Source of the DNA: Globodera rostochiensis
Lineage: Eukaryota > Nematoda > Chromadorea > Rhabditida > Heteroderidae
DNA: 64,000 bases
NCBI GenBank assembly: GCA_018350325.1
Contig: JAEVLN010000024.1
Location: 961,248 to 1,025,247 of the forward strand
Reading direction: 5' to 3'
Of the stretch, positions 31,083 through 40,608 are shown piece by piece. Each line of letters begins with the position of its first letter. The stretch's first letter is position 1. The notes beneath the pieces were generated by a model. It was not told the origin of the DNA and ran no database searches. It was given only the letters and a program-made list of their open reading frames with translations. The position numbers and the translations under genes are program-made.

Positions 31083-31605
31083 ATGGACAACGAATACGCT
31101 GAGTATCTTGCATCAAAGAAATCCAATCTCGACTCCTCAACATTGCCCAATCAAGAAGTCGGCGAGATTGAAGACAATCCGCCCCAGTCAATGCCTCCAC
31201 CCAAAAAACCTTGTATCATAATGTTATTAATACATTTCTGAAACCCAAAATGGACAACGAAATCTTGACTTTTCAACAGTCCCCAATCAAGAAGTTGGTG
31301 AGATGGAGTAAAGTCAGCCGTCGGCAACCGCACCTCCCAAAAAATCGAACGTTCAGCTTTGGAAACTTTTTCGTCCAAAATATATGCTGACTTTCCGTAT
31401 GTGCGATTGTAAGTTTTTGTCTATTAAAAATATTTATTTATTTTGAAAACAAATTTTAAGTTTGTCTTTCGGCGCTTTGGAACAACAAAAACAAATTTTC
31501 AAGCTTGGAGGACCGGACTATCGTCACTTTTGATTTGTGCCCAAAACGCACTGAGACGAACTGCAAAGCAACTGATCTCTTGGCACCTCAGAAACAGAAA
31601 AAGTG
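31083..31605 (+). CDS. Small hydrophilic protein gene with internal duplication; model uncertain
   Basis: The first frame begins MDNEYAEYLASKKSNLDSST, then PNQEVGEIEDNPPQ and PPPKKP. About 165 bp later a diverged copy of the same stretch occurs (ATGGACAACGAA at 31249; PNQEVGEME, then a stop; APPKKSNVQLWKLF), so part of the gene was tandemly duplicated. A GT-AG intron (about 31408-31458) leads to a further open stretch (SALWNNKNKFSSLEDRTIVT to APQKQKK and a stop at about 31603). The exact splicing between the two copies is not settled; an intron removing the start of the second copy is needed. No known domain. A TATA box precedes the ATG. Confidence 0.45.
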
Positions 31606-32443
31606 AATGAAAGAAGTGTTGAGATATTAATTTTAATCTTTACTCAAAATTTGTGTTAATTTTTAACCTCGCTCGACATAAATTTTGAATATCGCTTACC
31701 ATTGGGAATAAAAAAATATTTTTGTCATTCCGTTTTCCTAATCCTTCAAATCCGTATCAAGAGTGATGCCGCAAAAGAAGCCAATTTTGCATATATTTTC
31801 ATCCTTGGACCAAAAAGAATTCATAAATCTGCCCAAAAATGATCATTTCCCCAATCCCATAAATCCGATATAAAATATGTGTGGTATTATTTGCCGCAAA
31901 GGATTGCCCATTGACCAGATGGGTCTCGAGATGGGCGTTTCCATTGGATGAAAAGGATTCGTTTTGCCTTCTGTATTTTGGGGCGGGGCGGGCGAAGCTA
32001 TTGGCAAAGAAAATTTGGGGTCCAAATCATTCTGCAGCAACGCCATCTCTTTTCAATTGGGCTTCATCAATTTTTAATTTTTAATTTTCAATATTTATTT
32101 GTTAAACAATTTAAAACTTCCTCAATTTTCCCGCCCACACATTTAATTTTAATAAATTCCATTGAACTTTTAAAACTGAATGGTATTTTAATTTTAAAAA
32201 TTTTAAACGTTCCACGCAATCCTGATCAAACCCACTAAAGTTTTGAATAAATTTAATAAATCACATTAAACACGATTGGTCTTTTATTTTTAAACGTATC
32301 AGGCATTCTTTTAAAATTGATAAACCCAACTAACGGTTTGAAAGCCTTCACCTGTGTTTATAAAGTCCGCAAAAATTTTTATCTTAAACCCTTACCTTTT
32401 GCTTTTTAAAATTTTTATCAAGTTCGTAGAATCCTCAACAAAC
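31606..32443. other. Intergenic, no recognisable gene
   Basis: AT-rich spacer with T-rich stretches. A short open stretch at 31877-31950 beginning MCGII was examined and not accepted. A TATA-like TATAAAG at 32359-32365 stands 79 bp before the next ATG. Confidence 0.4.
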
Positions 32444-33111
32444 ATGTCTGACAACGCTGAAGCAGTTTCCGTTGAAACGGTCGATGGCGTTCGTGCACTG
32501 CGCCAGGAAAATCAGATTCTGACTGAACAGAATCGAAGCTTGACTGGAGAGGTGTCAGACCAAAGAGTGGACATAATTCAAATTTTGACTCGGATTGAAC
32601 GTTTAGAAGCATATGCTCAAAATGTAATTCATTTTAAATTGTTAATGAATATTTATGAATAATTTAGAGCCAAAACGGATTTCGGGTCCAATTTTCGCCG
32701 CTGGCAACCCAGGAACTTCACGCAATGGGGCGACGGATGGAACAAATAGATCGCAACAACACGCCGGCACCTGCGCGACAAGCTTCATCAACTTTGACCA
32801 ACAGTGTCGGACGAGGTCTAGTTGTTTGTTGTTGTTTTTATTGTTACCAATTTTCAGCTCAAAATTCTGCACCAATTGGCCGCGCTGCTGCAGCAACAAC
32901 AAGAAAATTGCTGATTGGCACTAATCAGGCCATGGCGAGAGAAGCAGTTCAACCTGCTCTGAACGCGTCCAACGCCAGAAGCGGCCAATTCTTCGCCGCG
33001 CTTCCAATTTGCCTACCGTCCTTGAGGGTGGGAAAAACATGGTCTGAGGAGAATCATCCAATAATATTTTCACAAAAGACTTCAATTTTGCAACATATGT
33101 CTCTTATATAA
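32444..33111 (+). CDS. Coiled-coil protein, unrecognised (3 exons)
   Basis: Exons 32444-32623, 32668-32815 and 32858-33111 join in phase to 193 residues. The N-terminal 60 residues form a probable coiled coil (VDGVRALRQENQILTEQNRS, then LTRIERLEAYAQN, with heptad-spaced Leu/Ile). The middle is Ala/Asn/Thr-rich (GRAAAATTRKLLIGTNQAMA). The last codons enter the first unit of the 60-bp tandem repeat at 33050-33290, so the natural 3' end may instead be a donor at about 33028 (TTGAGG/GTGGGA) leading to another exon. No named family. Cytosolic or nuclear location is likely as there is no signal peptide. Confidence 0.6.
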
Positions 33112-33295
33112 TCATCCAATAATGTTTTGACAAAAGACCAATTTTGCAACATCTGTCTCTTATATAATCATCCAATAATGTTTTGACAAACAACCAATTT
33201 AGCAATATCTGCTTAATCATCCGATAATGGTTTGACAAAAGACCAATTTTGCAACATCTGTCTCTAATATAATCATCCAATAAATTTCATTAATC
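33046..33295. repeat. ~60-bp tandem repeat, 4 copies
   Basis: Units begin AATCATCCAATAATGTTTTG and continue ACAAAAGACCAATTTTGCAA, ATCTGTCTCTTATAT. Four consecutive copies; the third is shortened. Confidence 0.85.
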
Positions 33296-33387
33296 AAGTT
33301 CGATTTTGATTAAATGTAAATGACCAGCAAGGGTGTAATTTGGCTTACTCAAAAAAAAGTTCGCTCCAGTGAATCAAGTTGGATTTT

Positions 33388-33906
33388 AGAGAGAGGAGAG
33401 CAGAACGAAAGAAGAGAATTGAGGAGGGAGAGGAACGGAAGAGGATGAAGGGAGAGCGGAGAGCAGAACGAAAGAGAATTGAGGAGGAAGAAGAACGGAA
33501 GAGGCTGAAGGGAGAGCGGAGAGCAGAACGAAAGAGAATTGAGGAGGAAGAGGAACGGAAGAGGCTGAAGGGAGAGCGGAGAGCAGAACGTAAGAGAACT
33601 GAGAAGGAAGAGGAACGGAAGAGGCTGAAGGGAGAGCGGAGATCAGAGCGAAAGAAGAGAATTGAGGAGGAAGAGGAGGAGCCAATTGAGGGAGATGAGG
33701 AAATTGAGGAGGAGGAGGAGGAACAAACGCGGGAAAAAGAGAGCAAAGCTAAAAAAAAGCGGATTGCTGAATGGGTAGAAGCTGCCTCGGTGGCTTCTTC
33801 AACCATGTCAATCACAAGAATGAAAAAGTTAGAAGGGCGAGACCGACAATACTGGATGAAAAGAAAATTGGCAAAAAAATTGAATGGGGAGGGTACAAGC
33901 AAATAA
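33388..33906 (+). CDS. Charged ER/K repeat protein exon
   Basis: An open frame of about 173 codons without an early ATG, preceded by an acceptor-like TTTTAG (33384-33389), so it is probably a downstream exon. It consists of four 20-22 residue units (GERRAERKRIEEEEERKRLK) from a 63-66 bp DNA repeat, then acidic runs, then a non-repetitive end (WVEAASVASSTMSITRMKKL, RQYWMKRKLAKKLNGEG). Alternating E and R/K at 3-4 residue spacing predicts a single stable alpha helix. It may be the last exon of the coiled-coil gene just upstream, though I could not find a phase-matching junction. The non-repetitive tail argues it is real coding sequence. Confidence 0.45.
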   Translation, partial: RERRAERKKRIEEGEERKRMKGERRAERKRIEEEEERKRLKGERRAERKRIEEEEERKRLKGERRAERKRTEKEEERKRLKGERRSERKKRIEEEEEEPIEGDEEIEEEEEEQTREKESKAKKKRIAEWVEAASVASSTMSITRMKKLEGRDRQYWMKRKLAKKLNGEGTSK

Positions 33907-33959
33907 AAGGGTAATGGTGAATAAAATGTTTGATTAATTGTTGTTTTTTTCATCGGATA

Positions 33960-34800
33960 CATTTTTTGACGCATAAAAATTGGACAAATAAAATGCGATG
34001 AAATGACCGCCCCCCCCCCCCCAATCCAAAACGCAACTTTTGGTCAGACTATGGCAGAGAAAATTAAAAGACTGAACGGTTCGAGAAAGAGAAAAGAGAG
34101 ATTGCGAAAAATGTTCGGTTAGAGAAAGAAAGAAAGAGAGAGATTGCGAAAAATGTGCGGCTAGAGAAAGAAAGAAAGAGTGAGAGGGCGAAAAATGACG
34201 ATTAGAGAAAGAAAGAGAGGAGCAAAAATGTGTCACTCAACGGATAAATTTTGATGCATAAAAATTGGTCAAATAAAACCGAGACTTAACACAAAAAATT
34301 TAAATTCAGTTATCTAGATTTAAATTTTAAAATCGATATGACGAAGGAATAAATGCGATGAAATGACCGCGCCCCCCCCCCCCCCACACACATCAATCGA
34401 AAATACGTAACATTTGGGCAGACAAAGTCAGAGAAAAGAGAAAGAGAAGAGAGAGAGAGGACGAAAAATGACGATTAGAGAAAGAAAGAGAGGAGCAAAA
34501 ATGTGGTCTTTGCTCACTCAACGGATGAATTTTTGATGCATAAAAATTGGTCAAATAAAACCGAGACTTAACACAAAAAATTTAAATTCAGTTACCTAGA
34601 TTTAAATTTTAAAATCGATATGACGAAGGAATAAATGCGATGAAATGACCGCGCCCCCCCCCCCACACACATCAATCGAAAATACGTAACATTTGGGCAG
34701 ACAAAGTCAGAGAAAAGAGAAAGAGAAGAGAGAGAGAGGGCGAAAAATGACGATTAGAGAAAGAAAGAGAGGAGCAAAAATGTGGTCTTTGCTCACTCAA
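33960..34800. repeat. ~295-bp tandem repeat, about 3 copies
   Basis: Units run from AAATGCGATGAAATGACCGC with a poly-C tract, through a GAGAAAGAAAGAGAGAGA purine tract, to TGCATAAAAATTGGTCAAAT and ATTTAAATTTTAAAATCGAT. The second and third copies are nearly identical, the first diverged. Confidence 0.85.
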
Positions 34801-34849
34801 AAATGCCATCTCTCTCCACACATTCCCACAATCTTACCCCATTTTCAAA

Positions 34850-35165
34850 CGAACGCCCAAAGTTCACTTCCCCCCCCCCCCATCTTCTTCATTCTTCTCT
34901 TCCTTCCTTCTTCTCTTCCCCCCCCCCTCCATCCCACATCCATCCCCCCCCCCATCTCTTCTCTCCACCCATCCATTCATCTCTTCCTCCCACCACCCCC
35001 CTCTTTTTTTTACTTCGCTTTCTCTCCACCCATCCTTCTCTTCCTACACACCTTCCTCTCCTCGCTTCCCCTCTCCTCCCCCATCCCCCCCATCACCTAC
35101 AGAAGCCAAACCCAAACCCTCGGATTCCCACCGTCCCCCCCCCCTCCCACCCCCCTAATCATAGT
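34850..35165. repeat. Pyrimidine-rich low-complexity tract
   Basis: More than 300 bp of C and T almost exclusively (poly-C runs, TCTTCCTCC, CCACCC). With the purine tracts just upstream it forms a strongly strand-asymmetric region. ORFs in it are compositional artefacts. Confidence 0.8.
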
Positions 35166-36141
35166 CGGATAGGGGTCGGATACGCCCTGGCTATTAACTA
35201 CTGGCATGCGCGCAGAAGATGCATTCAGGGAACAGCAGGCTTTCAATTTAGACCTTCAAAAACCTTTTCTTGGACAGTCTCGGATATTTCTCATTTCTGT
35301 AAAAAATAAGAAAAAGTTTTTGAATGTACAATTCCGTCCTAACCGAAGACGGCGGTGCCGATAGGCGCCGTCGAAAAAATTTTGAATTTTTTACTCAATT
35401 TGTTAAGAGATTTGCAACTAAAAATTTTAAAAATGCGGTAATTTTTGTAAGCTTTTTTAGCTGTAGGAAGGAGGGGTGTGCCTATAGGCGCCGCCGAGGA
35501 AGGTGAAAGTCTTTTTGAATTCTGTTAAAAAATTGCCAAAAAAAATTACATTTCATAAGGTTTCCTGATAGTGAGTGATGTTTTGTAAGAACTAATTATT
35601 AAATTAAAAAATAACTAATTTAATTTTGGGAATAGAACCGCCGGTACATAAATTACGATACAGAGTTTACACTGAGTCATAAGACCATCCAATGGATGCG
35701 CTGTGCAAAGGATTTATTTAAAGGATTTTTAAATTTGATTTGTCATTATGTTTTTCAATTTAAGCTTTGAATTCTAAACAAATTCTCTCTAAAAATGCCA
35801 TCTTTAGGGGTGTAAAAAAGTCTCGATTTTCGAGACCAAGTACCCGAGACTCGAGACCGAGACCCAAAAAACCCGAGAAATTTCTCGAGTCGAGACTCGA
35901 GACCGAGACTCTCGTGCAGCACTAATGGTTAGCAATAAATATGTGGGCATATGATTCTCCAAAATTGCTTTCTACACAACTTGGCTGATGTTTATGTTAG
36001 TCAGTGTATGTTGAGTAATCTTGCCAATTAAACTTCATGTTCACCTTTAATGTAAATTTTGTTGGCGCCAAAATCAAATTTAAATGATCGATTTTTTGGC
36101 TCAATCCAAAATCAAATAGCAAAACTGCAAACAAGTGTTAG
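35166..36141. other. Repeat-bearing region, no gene
   Basis: It holds two copies of the palindromic dispersed repeat (35349-35375; 35480-35495, the latter degenerate) and, at 35812-35935, the GTCTCGAG-word element end inverted relative to 4834-4947. Remaining sequence is AT-rich. Confidence 0.5.
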
Positions 36142-36304
36142 CTATGAGTTTCCAATTCCGATACAACAAATGATAGCAATGATTCCGGATGTAATAATTT
36201 CAATGGGAACCAAGCCTTTGTTCATGTAAAGATCGTAAAACTTAAAAAACAAATTTTCACTTAATTAAATGAATAATAATTACCAGACCAACGGAAGGTG
36301 CCAT
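36142..36304 (-). pseudogene. N-terminal fragment of a chemoreceptor-like gene
   Basis: Two short exons (36304-36284 and 36240-36142) join in phase at GT-AG borders. They encode MAPSVGL followed by FYDLYMNKGLVPIEIITSGI and IAIICCIGIGNS, then a stop. The layout (short polar start, then a TM1 ending in GN) is that of a seven-transmembrane receptor truncated after TM1. No further exons are visible downstream, where repeats begin. Too short to assign a family. Confidence 0.45.
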
Positions 36305-36544
36305 TGTAATTAAGATTTAAATTGCCACTAAAATGTTGAAATTGAAGTACTTGCGTAACAAATAGAAAAAAAGTTTAAAAAAATTTAAGCTTTCCAGTTG
36401 ATGAACATAAATATTTGCAATGTATCGTAATCATTGGCAAACTTTACAGCATAACACTTGAGTAATTTTTGTCAAGAAGCTTACAAAAAATGTCTCAAAG
36501 AAATTACGTGTTTTTGTGTGTTAAATTACAATATTTTTAAGCAG

Positions 36545-37085
36545 CTCAGAATAGGGCTGTTCGAGAGTTGAAATTACCGAGAGTCGAGACCAAGAAATGA
36601 CCCCGAGACGCAAAATTTGAGAAAATTCCCCCGACCGTGCCTATCGGCACCGCCGACCCCCCCCCCCCCCTCCAGCAGCAGATGTAAAGCAGGATTCTCT
36701 AAAAAATTTACATTTTTAAAAATCCAAAAGTTATGAATAGGGCCCGGATTTTTATGTTATAACATATTTTTTTCGTGGATTCCTTACCATGAGAGAAGCC
36801 CAAAAATAGTATTTGTTTTGAAAAATTTTTGAATTAGGGCGACTTTTAGCACATATCAAAACATATTTTGGGGGTATTTTTTAGCACATATTTATTGACA
36901 TATTTTAAGCTTTTTTAGAGTTTTAGCACTTTCCTTAACAAAAATGCAATAAAAACGAAAATACACCCCTAAGGATCGCTTTTTAAATTTTCAAAAAATG
37001 CACCCCTAAAAATTGACTTTTTCTTGGACCAAAAATCCACCCACCCATTTTTGTCACATATTTTAGCATTTTTTGAGATTTTTAG
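36545..37085. repeat. Word-rich repeat block (GTCGAG, palindromic repeat, TTTTAGCACATA)
   Basis: 36552-36625 begins TAGGGCTGTTCGAGAG and carries GTCGAGAC words. 36630-36660 is the palindromic dispersed repeat with its poly-C tail. From 36736 (TAGGGCCCGGATTTTTATGT) runs a truncated copy of the TTTTAGCACATATTT-word element found complete at 53899-54472. Confidence 0.6.
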
Positions 37086-37588
37086 CACATATTTTTCTCT
37101 TTTGACCGAATTTATTTTTATTTAATTGAGATATGGTTGGAATAACTTTTCAAGTTATCGTTTATTGGAGTTTTCACTTAAACGTAGGGGGAAAGGAAGA
37201 TTCTGAAGACAAAAAAGTTTTTAAAGTGCTTTCAAAAATTATAATTTGACGTACAATGAAATTGGTCGACAAAGTTGCTTGAAACATTCCGTAAAATTAT
37301 GGGTATCAAAACTACGCAATAGATAATGTACCCAATTGTATATAATTTTTTCATTAATGAACAACTTTATAAATGCCAATTTCTATGGAAAATTTTTGAA
37401 AATTATTTGTCGAGGAATGTTAATCATTTGAAATTTTCTTTCTCTTTCGACCGAATTTTCTATTGTTAATTTTTCGGTGTTTCACATTAACTCAATTTAC
37501 AAAACCAAAAATCAATGGGAGGGCAGCGGAGCCGACGGCATATTTGTCAAATAAACACCAGCAGGCCTGATACTGAATTTATATGCAC

Positions 37589-37735
37589 CAGGGATGGGAA
37601 TCGCTATCGCTATCGCTATCGCGCGATATATATCGCATTTATCGCCTTTTTGGTGCATAACGGCTAGCGCATTAGAAAATGGTTTTATCGCCTATCGCCG
37701 CCGATCGCTTTTTTTCGGCGCGATACCCATCCCTG
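37589..37735. mobile_element. hAT-like MITE, CGATAG word family (right-arm copy)
   Basis: Ends CAGGGATGGG and CCCATCCCTG with perfect flanking duplications ATATGCAC (37581-37588 and 37736-37743). It is the same insertion event as 22037-22165, copied by the inverted duplication; it has 18 bp more of the CTATCG words, showing loss or gain of words since then. Confidence 0.9.
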
Positions 37736-38533
37736 ATATGCACCATAAATAGAAATAAAATTCCCTAAATGTGCACCAAAGATGCTAAAATATGCACAAA
37801 ATGGCGTTTTTAGTCATCTAAAAAAATCAACTTTTTTTTTTCTTTTAATGTCAAATTAGATATTTAGGTGTGCCATAAGTTTTGAGCCTCTAGATTTTTG
37901 AATGAATTTGAAAAAATTTGAGGCTGATCAGACCCAGTTCTATGTTTTTTGGGAGCTTAAACATTGCTTATCAAGTATGTAAAAATTAAAGAATTTTGGT
38001 TCAGCAAACAATTTGAGGTTCAAAACTTATGACCCTAAGTAAATCATAAAATTTTAATTTTGAAAATAAAATTAGTTTTGATAAAAAACTGTCAAATTTT
38101 TTTTTTACCTGAAAAAACAGAAAAGAAATATTTCATTTGCAGATTACGTCATGTCTTGCGGTCTAACAGAATATTAAATCAGCAAAATTTAATTAATTAC
38201 GAAGGAAACTACATACGAAAATTAGTGCAATTGTGGCATTTATCTCATTTGTGCGTCTTGGTTACTTGCTGGAGTAATTTTTATTTAACGAATACAAATT
38301 ATTTACCATTTTTTTCATTGCCACTTCATTTTAATATATAAAATTTTACTTTTAATCATGTTTTGATCGTAATGCTTATTGTTAAGTCTTATGAATACAA
38401 CACCCCAAAAAATATGTGAAACATACATTCAATGCATTGAAATGTGTGCCTTTTACTTACACATTTTTAATACAAAGAAAATTATTAGTAAAAATATTTA
38501 GAATAATTCAAATACAACTAAATACAATTAACA

Positions 38534-39960
38534 ATGGACTTTGTCGATTGGTCCATCTCGATTCGAAACCCATCAATCTACTTAGCCATTTGTATAACCA
38601 TCCCGTCAATGGCACTTTATATTGCCGAAATTGTCACCATTGTTCGGCACAAGCAGTTTCACAACTCGTTCTACGCCCTTTTTGTTATGCGGGCAATTCC
38701 GGTAATAAATTAAAAATGATCGAAAAAGAATTATAATTAACTAAAAGCTTTTTCTAAAAATTGTTTAAGGATTGGTTGGGCGTATTAAACTCTTTCTACG
38801 CCCAACGATTGCCCTCCATAATTGGTGCCGTACTTTACCCGATTTATTTAAAGTTCCCAAATTGGATGCTCGCAATGGACTTGTTCCTTGCCGCACACAC
38901 ATTTCAAGCGAATAATTTAGCCACTATTTTAATATTGTTGAATCGATTGACCGCAATCATAATGCCAATAAAACATGAAAAGGTTATTTTTTAAATAATT
39001 TAAAAGATTTTATAGTTTTGCTATTTTTAAGATGTGGCGCAAATTTCTTCCACTTTTAACAATGTTTGTTTTCTGCGTGCCAATACTGACATGTTGGCCG
39101 GCATTCAAAGAGAATGGAATCATTCAATTGAACAATCCAAATTCTACCACAGACCGCAGTTTCAGTTTCATGACGGCTGAAGGAGATGTATGAATATTCG
39201 TTATTATTTTATATTATTTACAAATTAGTGGTATTCATATTCAAAATGAATTATTGAGAAATTAATCCCATTAAAATCTCATTAAGGCCCCATACCTTAA
39301 CTATATCATTTATATTGATGCCATCTTCTCTATCATTTTTACGATTATTTGCGTTTTGCTAAACATTTTCACTTTCGTGGCATACAAATTACATGTGAAA
39401 AAAGTTAGCATAAACGGAAACAACAACGGCGTTGAAATTGAGAAGAAATTGTTGGTTTATGCATTAGCAACTTTTTTGGGTCATGCGCTGGTCACAAGCC
39501 TGCTTTTGGTAAATGAAAAGCGTTAATATTAATTTGTATTAAAGTTTAAATAAACATTGACAAGCTCTTTTTTACATCACAGATTCAAATTATTTCTAAC
39601 ATGAACCCGAAAACAATTACTATGCTGATCGTCTATTACCCACTAATTACGGACATAGGTGGAACGGAAAATTTTTCGATATTAATTATTGTACATATAA
39701 AACACTAAAATTTGAAGACTGAAATTTAAACGGTTACATCACAAACAGGTACTGTAGTGATTTCCAGTTGGTTACTGTTGTGGGCCAGCGGCACATTCCG
39801 TCAACAGCTGATCAAAAATTTTGTGATCATTCGCTTTACCGATCGCGCAAATATTCGTGTCGTCAAAATTGAAGGACCCCAAAACAATAATGATCGGGCA
39901 TTTGGCGGAGCTGTTGGCCATCAATTGCAGAACAGAATTGCAGTTCCGTACAACAATTGA
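38534..39960 (+). CDS. Srg-like seven-transmembrane chemoreceptor, intact copy (6 exons)
   Basis: Exons 38534-38701, 38770-38982, 39032-39187, 39287-39508, 39583-39658 and 39749-39960 join in phase to 348 residues. Features of nematode Srg receptors: TM1 YLAICITIPSMALYIAEIVT, then RHKQFHNSFYALFVMRAIP; TM3 ANNLATILILLNRLTAIIMP followed by IKHEK (LNR.T...P..HEK signature). TM4 is LLTMFVFCVPILTCWPAF, TM5 DAIFSIIFTIICVLLNIFTF, and TM6/7 ALATFLGHALVTSLLL to SSWLLLWASGTFR. The tail is basic and polar. It should sit on the ciliary or plasma membrane and sense chemicals. A frameshifted copy in inverted orientation lies at 18102-19897. Confidence 0.85.
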
Positions 39961-39989
39961 CAGCCTTTTCATAATGTTTACTTACCGTA

Positions 39990-40608
39990 TTACTCATAAT
40001 TTAAATTTTGATATTATTTATTGAACCAAGTTAAATTTTTGAAATACAGAAAAACATTATAACAATAATAAAAGTTGATCAAAATTTACAAATCCACTGA
40101 TCAATCGAAAAATCTTGTGTTTTTTGTCCGCCCGCCGCTCGTCGAACGCTTTTTGGCTTTTTAGAAACACTTTTTTAACTTGAGCAAAATTCTTTGATTT
40201 CGAATAAATATTTGAACCCTTGGACTGACCTCAAACCTTTGTTCAAAAATCAATTTTGGTTCAAACTTATTCAAAACGCATATAGTACAACATCGTTCGA
40301 AGGTCGAAAAATTAAGGTAAAATTGCGTCAGAAATACTTGAACTTAAAAAAAAATTGAAATCCATCAGTACAGAATTTTTGGCACTGTCGAAATCAACTT
40401 CATATGACGTCCAGCGACTTACATTACATATCTGCTAAATCGATAATATATGTATATTCATTTAAAAAAAATCATTATTAATCATTAATTCAGAAATATT
40501 CATTCGTAAATTGTTAGCTTTTTATTGAAGCATTCAAAAAACTAAGACAGCATAATAAATAAAACAATATTTATTTAAAATTATTCGAATTGTTGAGGAA
40601 AACAGAAA
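39990..40608. other. Intergenic, no recognisable gene
   Basis: AT-rich spacer between the receptor and the RING gene. No clear TATA box or element; the stretch 40480-40600 is the likely promoter region. Confidence 0.4.

Larger units (their letters stand above)
37090..39989. repeat. Right arm of inverted segmental duplication
   Basis: Inverted match to 18069-22600. It contains the intact Srg-like gene, the CGATAG-word MITE (37589-37735) and the mariner-like MITE (37867-38035). It lacks the two insertions private to the left arm. Confidence 0.85.

Noticed and set aside
31877..31950. MCGII start resembling a class II glutamine amidotransferase N-terminus
   Set aside because: Only five residues match and the frame stops after about 24 codons; no follow-on domain.
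33046..33295. CRISPR-like array
   Set aside because: The 60-bp units are contiguous tandem repeats without unique spacers, in a eukaryotic genome.
33345..33974. 209-codon minus-strand Ser/Leu/Arg-rich ORF
   Set aside because: It is the antisense shadow of the charged repeat on the plus strand; the 66-bp units keep several frames open.
34693..35309. Two overlapping Pro/Ser/His-rich ORFs (159 and 175 codons)
   Set aside because: They are artefacts of purine and pyrimidine tracts; low complexity throughout.
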